From Scybalousia_A sp052170555 (lineage in GTDB: Bacteria > Bacteroidota > Bacteroidia > Bacteroidales > P3), in contig JBQNAI010000004.1 in assembly GCA_052170555.1 (NCBI GenBank), forward strand, positions 1-64,000: a stretch of DNA of 64,000 nucleotides, given 5' to 3'. The notes beneath the pieces are model-generated. The model worked only from the letters and a program-made list of their open reading frames with translations. It made no database searches and was not told the DNA's origin. Within the stretch, counting starts at the first letter, position 1, and each line of letters begins with the position of its first letter. The translations under genes and the position numbers were made by a program. Positions 33,574 through 41,975 of the stretch are shown here, in pieces.

Positions 33574-33627
33574 CCGTTCATATTTATTTGGATTAAGCAT
33601 CCTAACCACTAAATACTACAAAGAATT

Positions 33628-35850
33628 ATGTACATTGTAGATGATAAAGTTGAAAAAATAGAGATATTGTCGCGTTATAGAAAGTTGATGCACATAGTTT
33701 GGAATACAGCATCAAAAGATGAGTTGTTGATGATTAGAAAGGCTTTTACGGTAGCAGTAAATGCACATGAGGGAGCCAGAAGAAAGTCAGGAGAACCATA
33801 TATTTACCATCCGTTAGAGGTAGCTCGTATCGCAGGGGAGGATTTGGGTTTGGGACCGATTGCAATAGTGTGTGCACTTTTACATGATGTCGTAGAAGAT
33901 ACGGATTATACGCTGGAGGATTTAAAGAATATATTTAACGATAAAGTAGCTTTTATAGTTGACGGACTGACAAAGATAAAAGATGTTTATGATTATACAT
34001 CCAATTCTTTGCAGAGCGAAACCTTTAGAAAGCTTTTAATAGCTATGGGTGATGATGTACGAGTGATATTGATTAAATTATGTGATAGACTACACAATAT
34101 GCGAACCCTGGATGCTATGAAGTCCAATAAACAGTTGAAGATTGCAAGTGAGACACAATTTTTGTATGTTCCGTTAGCCCATAGATTAGGTCTTTATAAG
34201 TTTAAACAGGAATTGGAAGATCTTTCAACTAAATATCTCAACCCGGTTGCATATAATGAGATCAATGCAAAATTGCAAGATACAAAGGAGGAAAGGGAAA
34301 AATTTGTGGAGGATTTTTGTGGTCCTATAGAGCAAACTTTAAAAAGTAAACATTATGATTTCACGATTTCTTCGCGAGTAAAAAGTATTACTTCTATACT
34401 TGGAAAAATTGAAAAGAAAGCAGTGAGATTTGAGGAGATATATGATATTTTTGCTATTAGAATAATATTGAATGTTCCCATAGACAGAGAAAAGGAAGCT
34501 TGTTTTTCTGTTTATAGTATTATATCTTCCATGTACGAACAGCGGAAAGATCGTTTTAGAGACTGGTTGACGAAGCCTAAAACTAATGGTTATGAGGCAC
34601 TTCACACAACTGTGATGAGTAAACAGGGAAAATGGGTAGAAATACAGATACGTTCCAAACGTATGGATGAGATTGCAGAAACAGGCTTAGCTGCTCATTA
34701 CAAGTATAAGGAAGTTGAGGAAGGTGAGTTAGATGAAAATTTGGATGCATGGTTAAGTAAAATTCGTACATTGTTAGACAATCAAAATACAACAGCAGTT
34801 GATTTTGTCAATGACTTTAAAATGAATATTGTAACTGATGAAATAACTGTTTTTACGCCTAAAGGGAGAAGTATTTCTTTACCTTTTGGTAGTAGTGTAT
34901 TGGATTTTGCATTCAATATTCATTCTGATTTAGGTCTTAACTGTATTGGAGCTAAGGTTAACTACAAAGTTGTTCCTATTGACTACAAATTACATAGTGC
35001 AGACCAAGTAGAAATAATTACTTCTAGAATAGCTCACCCTGAAGAGAAATGGTTAGAGTTTGTTCGTACTCCTAAGGCAATAAATGAAATAAAACACTAT
35101 GTCAATTCCTATAAACAGGGCTTTAAAGAGGCTGGTCAAGATAAATTGAAGAATAAATTCAATATTTTAAAGGTAGATTGGAATGAACAAAACATACAAA
35201 AACTTGTTAAGAAGATTGGTGTACCAAATACTACAGAGCTTTATTACAAAGCTTTCTATGATGAGATAACTGATAATACGATAAAAACTTGCTTTACCAA
35301 AGAAAATGTAAATTCTTCATGGATATTTTTACACAATCCGTTTAAAAAGAGACCTAAGACTAAATTAACATTAAGGGAACAGATATCTGAACAAATTCAA
35401 GAGAATCCTGAACAGATTCTTATGAAACAAAATATAGATAAACTACCGTATCGTACTGCTTGTTGCTGTAATCCATTACCAGGAGATGATATTGTAGGAC
35501 TTATTAGGGAAGGTGCAATAGAGGTTCACAGAACTTCTTGCAAGCACGCAGTTGATGAGATGAGCAAATATGGTCATCATATAGTTAAAGCTAAATGGCG
35601 TGAAAATGAAAAGATTTCTTTTTTAGCGGGAATCAAAATTAAAGGTATTGATAGGAAAGGTTTGTTGCAAGATATGGCAAGAGTGATTAGCGAGGTATGG
35701 AATATTAATATTCGTTCATTGGCTATGGAAAGTAGTGAGGGTACTTTTGAGGGTACGATGATGGTATATATATCTAATACCGACAATTTACTACACCTTA
35801 TGGACAATATTTCAAATATTGAGGGTATTGAATCCGTTAATAGAATATGA
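33628..35850 (+). CDS. Bifunctional (p)ppGpp synthetase/hydrolase (Rel/SpoT family)
   Basis: A 740-residue long RSH protein that makes and degrades the starvation alarmone (p)ppGpp. Domains in order: HD hydrolase (about 45-200) with YIYHPLEVARI and ALLHDVVEDT intact; synthetase (about 255-370) with IYDIFAIRIIL and PKTNGYEALHTTVM; TGS (about 410-470) with ITVFTPKGRSISLP; a linker with a Cys-rich YRTACCCNPLPGDDIVG stretch; and a C-terminal ACT domain (about 665-740). Both catalytic domains look complete, so it is likely bifunctional. It is monocistronic, and converges on the NfnSL gene with a hairpin in between. Confidence 0.94.
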   Translation: MYIVDDKVEKIEILSRYRKLMHIVWNTASKDELLMIRKAFTVAVNAHEGARRKSGEPYIYHPLEVARIAGEDLGLGPIAIVCALLHDVVEDTDYTLEDLKNIFNDKVAFIVDGLTKIKDVYDYTSNSLQSETFRKLLIAMGDDVRVILIKLCDRLHNMRTLDAMKSNKQLKIASETQFLYVPLAHRLGLYKFKQELEDLSTKYLNPVAYNEINAKLQDTKEEREKFVEDFCGPIEQTLKSKHYDFTISSRVKSITSILGKIEKKAVRFEEIYDIFAIRIILNVPIDREKEACFSVYSIISSMYEQRKDRFRDWLTKPKTNGYEALHTTVMSKQGKWVEIQIRSKRMDEIAETGLAAHYKYKEVEEGELDENLDAWLSKIRTLLDNQNTTAVDFVNDFKMNIVTDEITVFTPKGRSISLPFGSSVLDFAFNIHSDLGLNCIGAKVNYKVVPIDYKLHSADQVEIITSRIAHPEEKWLEFVRTPKAINEIKHYVNSYKQGFKEAGQDKLKNKFNILKVDWNEQNIQKLVKKIGVPNTTELYYKAFYDEITDNTIKTCFTKENVNSSWIFLHNPFKKRPKTKLTLREQISEQIQENPEQILMKQNIDKLPYRTACCCNPLPGDDIVGLIREGAIEVHRTSCKHAVDEMSKYGHHIVKAKWRENEKISFLAGIKIKGIDRKGLLQDMARVISEVWNINIRSLAMESSEGTFEGTMMVYISNTDNLLHLMDNISNIEGIESVNRI

Positions 35851-35958
35851 TGGTAACATCATATCACGCACCAATAGATCCTTTTCTAGAAAAGAGTTAT
35901 TTAGTGTTCCATGTTTATAGATTCATATCATATTGTGGGAAATTACTATGTTAAATAA

Positions 35959-36004
35959 GTACAATACAGTGCAATAAGAATCATTTCTCTACACCGTATT
36001 GTAC
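35959..36004. terminator. Bidirectional hairpin between relA/spoT and NfnSL gene
   Basis: The arms GTACAATACAGTG (35959-35971) and CACCGTATTGTAC (35992-36004) pair over 13 bp with one mismatch and a 20-base loop, between convergent stops. Confidence 0.6.
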
Positions 36005-36025
36005 ATTATAGTCTGATATTAATTT

Positions 36026-38377
36026 TCATTTACTTAACTGTACATCCATATTCAATGCAGCTTTTCTTCCATCTCCCATAGCCAATATAACAGTTGCACC
36101 ACCTCTTACAATATCTCCTCCTGCATATATCTTGTTATTTGAAGATTGCATTTTTTCATTGACAATTATTGTATCTTTTTTTCCTAATTCTAAGCCTTCT
36201 ATGGATTTCGGAACTATAGGATTAGGAGACACTCCGACAGCAACAATAACCTGATCCACATCTAGTGTAATTGTTTTTCCTTCTATAGGAATAGGACTCC
36301 TTCTTCCACTTATATCTGCTTGCCCAAGTGTCATTACTTGCAAGACTGCTTGTTTTACTGCTCCATTTTCATCGGATATGTATTCAATAGGGTTATGTAA
36401 TGTCAAGAATTTAATTCCCTCTTCCTTGGCGTGCTTAACTTCTTCCTTGCGGGCAGGCATTTCTGCCTCACTTCTGCGATATACCAATGTGACTTCAGCT
36501 CCAAGTCGTTTGGCGGTACGACATGAATCCATAGCTGTATTACCTCCGCCAACGACAAGCACACTCTTCGCTTTATTGAGAGGAGTATCAGTATTAGGGT
36601 TAGCAGCATCCATTAAATTCACACGAGTTAAGTATTCGTTTGAAGACATCACATTAAGGGCATTCTCACCCGGAATATTCATAAAGTTGGGCAGTCCGGC
36701 ACCTGAGCCAATAAACATACCTTTGAACCCCTCCATTTCAAGATCTTTTACACTTATTGTTTTGCCTATTACACAATCCGTATGGAAATGAACACCTAAT
36801 TTTTTTAAATTCTCAATTTCAACATCAACAATTGTATTTGGTAAACGGAATTCGGGAATACCGTATTTTAATACACCACCTATTTCATGTAATGCCTCAA
36901 ATACATAAACATCGTAACCTTTTTTTATCATATCTCCCGCGAAAGATAAACCAGAAGGACCAGAACCAACAACTGCGACCTTAATTCCCTTAGGAGAATC
37001 TTTATGTGGTAGAGATATGTTTCCACTTTCTCTCTCAAAATCTGCGGCAAAACGTTCTAAATATCCGATAGCAACCGGTTCAGATTGCATTTTATGATGA
37101 ATACATTTAGATTCACATTGTTTTTCTTGTGGACAAACGCGACCACATACGGCAGGAAGAGCGGAAGTGTTCTTTAAAACTTTGGCAGCTGCCAAAAATT
37201 GTCCTCGTTCTATGTTTTTAATGAAAGAAGGTATGTTGATATTTACAGGACATCCTTCAACACAAGATGGTTTGGCACAATCTAAACAGCGTCTTGCCTC
37301 ACAAAGTGCTTGTTTTTTAGATAGACCTTGATTAACCTCCTCCAAACGAGTATGAGATCTGTATTCAGGATCTAATTCTGGCATAATAGCACGTTTAATT
37401 GCGGTACGTTCAGAGGTTTTCATAGATGCACGCAGTGTTTTTCTCCAATCACTATCACGATTAATCAATTCATTGATACTTTCTTCTGTTGGAGTAACGT
37501 CCATTGAGATTTGTTCCTTCTTTTGTTGAGATTTTTTTTCGTTATCCACGAGTTGAATATGTTCTTCGAATCTTTTCATTGCTTCTTTTTCCAATTTGGA
37601 AAAAGTTCCCATACGCTTAAACATTTCATCCCAATCTACCTTATGACCATCAAACTCCGGACCGTCAACACATACGAATTTGGTTTTGCCACCTATAGAT
37701 AAACGGCAAGCACCACACATTCCAGTCCCATCAACCATAATAGTATTCAACGAAACATCTGTTGGAATACTATATTTCTTAGTAAGTAGAGTGCAAAACT
37801 TCATCATGATGGGAGGACCTATTGCAAAGGCTTTGTCAATATGCTCTTCATTGATAAATTTTTCCATACCAATGGTAACAACTCCTTTTTCTCCATACGA
37901 ACCATCGTCTGTCATAATAATGACTTCATCACTTGATTTTCTAACTTCATCTTCTAAAATAATCAGCTCCTTAGAACGTCCGGCAAGTACGGATAATACT
38001 CTATTTCCAGCTTGTTTTAATGCCTTTATTATGGGCAACATGGGAGCGATTCCCACACCACCGCCAGCACAAAGAACAGTCCCAAAATTATCTATATGAG
38101 TCGGGTTGCCCAGTGGACCTACAACGTCAGTAATGTATTCACCTACACTTAATTGGCAAAGTTTCGCCGAGGATACTCCCACTTTTTGAACAACCAATAC
38201 TATTGTTCCTTTTTCTATGTCTGCATCAGCTATTGTCAATGGTATTCTTTCACCTTCTTCTCCTATACGCAATATAACAAAGTTGCCTGCTTTTCTACTT
38301 TTAGCAATCAAAGGGGCTTCCACCTCAAATAGAAAAACTCTCTCAGAGAATTTCTCTTTTTTTATTATTTTATTCAT
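36026..38377 (-). CDS. NfnSL-type fused oxidoreductase (DHOD electron-transfer-like/glutamate synthase beta-like)
   Basis: A 783-residue fusion. Residues 1 to about 275 resemble the FAD/NAD and [2Fe-2S] electron-transfer subunit PyrK/NfnS: RIPLTIAD, VLCAGGGVGIAPMLPI, and a cluster with Cys in DGTGMCGACRLS and later VCVDGPEFDG. Residues about 320-783 resemble GltD/NfnL: a Cys set for two [4Fe-4S] clusters (CLDCAKPSCVEGCPVNINIP and CGRVCPQEKQCESKC), FAD motif VAVVGSGPSGLSFA, NADP motif VLVVGGGNTAMDSCRTAKRLG and the terminal YAGGDIVRGGATVILAMGDG. Known relatives bifurcate electrons between NADH, NADPH and ferredoxin. Here the two subunits are one protein, which is common in Bacteroidales. It is often annotated as glutamate synthase small subunit, but no gltB is nearby. 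Confidence 0.88.
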   Translation of the reverse strand: MNKIIKKEKFSERVFLFEVEAPLIAKSRKAGNFVILRIGEEGERIPLTIADADIEKGTIVLVVQKVGVSSAKLCQLSVGEYITDVVGPLGNPTHIDNFGTVLCAGGGVGIAPMLPIIKALKQAGNRVLSVLAGRSKELIILEDEVRKSSDEVIIMTDDGSYGEKGVVTIGMEKFINEEHIDKAFAIGPPIMMKFCTLLTKKYSIPTDVSLNTIMVDGTGMCGACRLSIGGKTKFVCVDGPEFDGHKVDWDEMFKRMGTFSKLEKEAMKRFEEHIQLVDNEKKSQQKKEQISMDVTPTEESINELINRDSDWRKTLRASMKTSERTAIKRAIMPELDPEYRSHTRLEEVNQGLSKKQALCEARRCLDCAKPSCVEGCPVNINIPSFIKNIERGQFLAAAKVLKNTSALPAVCGRVCPQEKQCESKCIHHKMQSEPVAIGYLERFAADFERESGNISLPHKDSPKGIKVAVVGSGPSGLSFAGDMIKKGYDVYVFEALHEIGGVLKYGIPEFRLPNTIVDVEIENLKKLGVHFHTDCVIGKTISVKDLEMEGFKGMFIGSGAGLPNFMNIPGENALNVMSSNEYLTRVNLMDAANPNTDTPLNKAKSVLVVGGGNTAMDSCRTAKRLGAEVTLVYRRSEAEMPARKEEVKHAKEEGIKFLTLHNPIEYISDENGAVKQAVLQVMTLGQADISGRRSPIPIEGKTITLDVDQVIVAVGVSPNPIVPKSIEGLELGKKDTIIVNEKMQSSNNKIYAGGDIVRGGATVILAMGDGRKAALNMDVQLSK

Positions 38378-38700
38378 TTTTTTCAGCTATTATTATAATT
38401 GTTTGTTGTGTAAATTATTACAAATGACAACATTAAATATCCTGTTTATTATGAATGTCAAAAGGTATTTGCATCATTTACACATGGCAAAATTACTAAA
38501 TTTTTTGTTAATGTATTAACATATAATTGTAAAAAGCATATTTATATGTTTGAATCGTATAACACATACGTATTTTTTGTGATACAGCAACTAGAATAAA
38601 GCAGTTTCATTTTTGTTATTCAAAATGTATGATGCATATTTTAATTTAACATAAATAAAATATAATCTTGATAAATTATTTTTTGAAGTTAACAAATTAA

Positions 38701-38762
38701 AGTGTGACACTAATAAAATAAAGTCCCACTTTAATTTACTAAAGTGAGACTCTAATTAAAGG
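38701..38762. repeat. Three-unit 21-bp array downstream of htpG
   Basis: Units at 38701-38721 (AGTGTGACACT), 38722-38742 (AGTCCCACTTT) and from 38743 (AGTGAGACTCT). The arms 38719-38733 and 38740-38754 form an imperfect hairpin and could end the htpG transcript, which runs leftward past here. Nothing else is visible in the 433-bp spacer 38378-38810. Confidence 0.85.
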
Positions 38763-38810
38763 ATAATAATATTAGTCCTTCTTTCCTAATAGATATGTCA
38801 TACAAAATGC

Positions 38811-40709
38811 TTATTCTACAAGTTTTGTTGAACGCTTAATGAATGTATCTAAAGATTCACCTTTTAATAATCCCTGAGAAAGCAATGCCAGGTCCTTTAA
38901 TTGAGATAAAACTTGCGTTTGTTTTTCCGTATCTGAGGATTGAAGGATATTATATATTATAGGATGGTTAGTATTTATGACAAGATTATAACTCTCTGGC
39001 ATATCTCCGTACAAACCATACATTCCACCACCACCTAATTCACTCATTTCTTTCATTCTTCGCATGAATTCATTCTGTGTTATGGTAACAGGTGCAATGT
39101 TTTGGTCAAGAGATTCGGTTTGTACAGTAAATTTTTTCTTATCTACCAAAGTCTCCATCATTTCTTGTATCTTCTTCGTTTCATCTTCTGACAATTTAGA
39201 CGGAATTTTCTCATCCTTCTGTATCAATTTGCTAATCACGTCGGCGTCAATACGAGTAAATCTAATTTTTTCGTTCTTTTGCTCCATCATATTAATGAAG
39301 TGCGAATCCAAAACGCCATCCATCAATAGTACATCGTAATTTTTATCTTTTGCTGCTTGAATATAAGAATATTGTTCGTCAATATTTTGTGCATAAAGAC
39401 AGATAACGTTTCCGTCTTTGTCAGTTTGAAGTGCAGAAATTTTCTTTTTATAATCTTCAAATGTGAAGAATTCTTTTTGAGTATTCTTAAAGACGTATAT
39501 ATTTTTCATCCTGTCATAGAATTTGTCGTCCGAAAGCATACCATATTCTATAAAAACTTTCAAATCATCCCATTTGTTGAGAAAATCTTCGTGTTGGTTC
39601 TTGGAAATTTCCTCTAGCTTCTCTGCAACTTTCTTAGCAATGTGTGAAGATATCTTTTTAACGTTGCCATCGCTTTGAAGATACGAACGGGATACGTTAA
39701 GAGGAATATCAGGTGAGTCCAGAACACCGCGAAGTAACATCATGTATTGAGGAACAACACCTTCAACACTATCAGTTACGAATACTTGGTTGCAATATAA
39801 TTGAATTTTGTCTTGTGTTGGGTCAATATTTTTCTTAACCTTAGGAAAATATAATACACCTGTCAAGTTGAACGGATAATCCACGTTGAGATGGATATGA
39901 AATAGTGGTTCGTCAAAATTCATCGGATAAAGTTCGTGGAAAAACTTTGTATAATCTTCGTCTTTTAGCTCATTAGGAGACTTTTTCCATAACGGTTCCG
40001 TATTATTTATAATTCTATCATGCTCAACCTCTATTCTCTTTGGTTTTCCTTCTTTGTCTTTTTCTGTTGGTGAGTCTTCCCAATCCTTCTCTTTGCCAAA
40101 ACGGATAGGAATAGGCATAAATTTGCAATATTTTTTTAAGAGTTCAAGAATTTTGTATTCTTCAAGAAAGTCTTTGCACTCATCAGTTATGTGCATAATG
40201 ATTTCTGTTCCTCTTTCACTCTTATCATTATCTTCAATAGAGTATTCCGTATCACCATCGCAAGTCCAATGTACTCCTTTTTCGTCTTTGAAAGATTTTG
40301 TTAAGATTTCGACCTGATCAGATACCATGAAAGAAGAAAAAAATCCTAAACCGAAATGACCAATCAATTGATTAACATCAGTTTCACTCTTGCCCTTAAA
40401 CTTTTCTAAGAATTCCTCAGCCCCGGAAAACGCAATCTGAGTAATATATTTCTCAACTTCATCTTTAGTCATACCTATACCTCTATCAATGATGTGTAGA
40501 GTCTTTTTATCTTTATCTATTACTACATCAATTGTCAATTCACCTAAATCACCTTTCACCTCGCCAAGTGAAGATAAGGTTTTGAGTTTTTGTGTTGCGT
40601 CAACAGCATTACTAACTATTTCTCTTAGAAAAATTTCGTGGTCAGAGTAAAGAAACTTTTTTATAACGGGAAAGATATTTTCCGTTTTTACATTAATTTT
40701 ACCTTTCAT
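38811..40709 (-). CDS. htpG: Molecular chaperone HtpG (Hsp90)
   Basis: A 632-residue cytosolic ATP-dependent chaperone that acts as a dimer on late folding and stress-damaged proteins. The N-terminal GHKL ATPase domain shows SDHEIFLREIVSNAVDATQK, IIDRGIGMTKDEVEKYI, IGHFGLGFFSSFMVSD and GTEIIMHI. The middle domain has VFVTDSVEGVVPQYMMLLRGVLDSPDIPLNVSRSYLQSD split by catalytic Arg/Gln loops. The C-terminal dimer domain follows from about residue 510. Length is normal. It is monocistronic, with no TAnnTTTG box found upstream, so stress control by another promoter is possible. Confidence 0.96.
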   Translation of the reverse strand: MKGKINVKTENIFPVIKKFLYSDHEIFLREIVSNAVDATQKLKTLSSLGEVKGDLGELTIDVVIDKDKKTLHIIDRGIGMTKDEVEKYITQIAFSGAEEFLEKFKGKSETDVNQLIGHFGLGFFSSFMVSDQVEILTKSFKDEKGVHWTCDGDTEYSIEDNDKSERGTEIIMHITDECKDFLEEYKILELLKKYCKFMPIPIRFGKEKDWEDSPTEKDKEGKPKRIEVEHDRIINNTEPLWKKSPNELKDEDYTKFFHELYPMNFDEPLFHIHLNVDYPFNLTGVLYFPKVKKNIDPTQDKIQLYCNQVFVTDSVEGVVPQYMMLLRGVLDSPDIPLNVSRSYLQSDGNVKKISSHIAKKVAEKLEEISKNQHEDFLNKWDDLKVFIEYGMLSDDKFYDRMKNIYVFKNTQKEFFTFEDYKKKISALQTDKDGNVICLYAQNIDEQYSYIQAAKDKNYDVLLMDGVLDSHFINMMEQKNEKIRFTRIDADVISKLIQKDEKIPSKLSEDETKKIQEMMETLVDKKKFTVQTESLDQNIAPVTITQNEFMRRMKEMSELGGGGMYGLYGDMPESYNLVINTNHPIIYNILQSSDTEKQTQVLSQLKDLALLSQGLLKGESLDTFIKRSTKLVE

Positions 40710-40970
40710 TGTATTACTATATTTGTTATTAAAATCAAAATTTCAACAGCAAAGCACCGAACAAAGAATATTCCATAAATTAATCTCTGACATTATGACA
40801 GGAAAAATATTATTTTCTTTTTTGTAGTTTGTAGTTGTCAATATGAGTTAATTATTCACTATATAGATTTACATAAAAAAAAGTATTATATTACAAAAGA
40901 CAATTCTTAATAAGAAATTATTTTTTCAAATACTAAATGGTATTTATTAAAAAAGTTATTTGGTTGAATT

Positions 40971-41035
40971 AAAGTGGGACTTTATTTTATTAAAGTCCCA
41001 CTTTGGTAAAATAAAGTCCCTCTTTAATAGACTAA
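40971..41035. repeat. Three-unit 21-bp array in a divergent spacer
   Basis: Units begin at 40973 (AGTGGGACTTT), 40994 (AGTCCCACTTT) and 41015 (AGTCCCTCTTT). Units one and two form a perfect 14-bp stem (40971-40984 with 40991-41004). It lies between divergent htpG and bcp. The rest of the 479-bp spacer is plain AT-rich DNA plus the bcp promoter. Confidence 0.9.
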
Positions 41036-41118
41036 AAACACATACCATTGAAATAGATTTAAGATTGATGATTCAAATATTTATAAATGGAAAAATAAAA
41101 AATGTCAAAAATTTTTTA

Positions 41119-41126
41119 TACTTTTG
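41119..41126 (+). promoter_or_regulatory. bcp promoter (-7 box TACTTTTG)
   Basis: A perfect TAnnTTTG box 62 bp before the bcp ATG. Confidence 0.7.
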
Positions 41127-41188
41127 TGTAAGAAAATGGAGTATACATAGGGATAAAACATAGTTAGAATAAATAAAAACTTTATATT

Positions 41189-41635
41189 ATGTTATCAATA
41201 GGAGATAAGGCACCATATTTTGAAGGTGTAGATGAAAATGGGAATATTGTGAAATTGACAGATTTTAAGGGTAAGAAACTTGTTTTGTATTTTTATCCGA
41301 AGGATTTAACCCCAGGTTGTACGGCGGAAGCTTGTGATTTGAGGGATAATTATAGGAGATTTATAACTTTGGGATATGAAGTATTGGGGGTAAGTAAGGA
41401 TTCGCAGACTTCACATCAAAAGTTTATAGCAAAATATCAATTACCGTTTCATTTAATTTCGGATGTTACAACTAAAATATTGCAGGATTATCAGGCATGG
41501 GGTGAAAAAAAAATGTATGGGAAAGTATCTATTGGTACAATTCGTACGACTTACGTTATAGATGAGCAAGGGGTTATCGTAGATGCAATAAATAAAGTAA
41601 AAACCAAAGAACATACTTCGCAAATTTTAAAATAG
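41189..41635 (+). CDS. bcp: Thioredoxin-dependent peroxiredoxin (Bcp/PrxQ)
   Basis: A 148-residue cytosolic thiol peroxidase reducing H2O2 and organic peroxides. The peroxidatic Cys44 is in KDLTPGCTAEACDLRD, and Cys49 can serve as the resolving Cys, five residues later, typical of atypical two-Cys PrxQ. The thioredoxin fold is otherwise normal (VLYFYPK, VLGVSKDSQTSHQKF, TTYVIDEQGVI). Length is normal. Start ATG 41189 follows its own promoter. A small ORF follows 27 bp later. Confidence 0.96.
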   Translation: MLSIGDKAPYFEGVDENGNIVKLTDFKGKKLVLYFYPKDLTPGCTAEACDLRDNYRRFITLGYEVLGVSKDSQTSHQKFIAKYQLPFHLISDVTTKILQDYQAWGEKKMYGKVSIGTIRTTYVIDEQGVIVDAINKVKTKEHTSQILK

Positions 41636-41662
41636 ATTTACAAGTTCATATTATATATTTCT

Positions 41663-41800
41663 ATGAGAAAGAAAGATGATTTCCTAGATGGGGCAATTGT
41701 CAGAAGCAAATTTAATGTTCCTGTTCTTTTTCTACTCTTAGGAATATATTTTTGTAGTATTGCTAATTTGTTTATGGATGTATTGTTTTCACTTTTGTGA
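41663..41800 (+). CDS. Small single-helix membrane protein ORF, 45 aa
   Basis: An ATG at 41663 opens a 45-codon frame starting MRKKDDFLDGAIVRSKFNVP and continuing into one membrane helix (VLFLLLGIYFCSIANLF). The hydrophilic start and single hydrophobic run look like a real small inner-membrane protein. It is 27 bp after bcp, so it may be co-transcribed. No strong Shine-Dalgarno is visible. Confidence 0.4.
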   Translation: MRKKDDFLDGAIVRSKFNVPVLFLLLGIYFCSIANLFMDVLFSLL

Positions 41801-41909
41801 GAACAAATTAAGAAATATAATATTTACATAGTTATTTTTCAAAAAATAATTTTACAAATATGATATCATTATATTTTTCTATCAAATAAAATAATCAGAT
41901 GCTTAAAAG

Positions 41910-41944
41910 GAACCCGTATCATATTTAATCATTGATACGGGTTC
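41910..41944 (-). terminator. Terminator after methylmalonyl-CoA mutase gene
   Basis: A perfect 12-bp stem (GAACCCGTATCA, 41910-41921 with 41933-41944) and an 11-base loop. On the minus strand it is followed by CCTTTT, 31 bp past the mutase stop. Confidence 0.8.
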
Positions 41945-41975
41945 GGTAGTTTGTATGATTAATTACCAAATTAAT

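Noticed and set aside
36378..36791. A 137-codon plus-strand frame inside the NfnSL gene
   Set aside because: It is antisense to a well-conserved coding region and has no family features or promoter.
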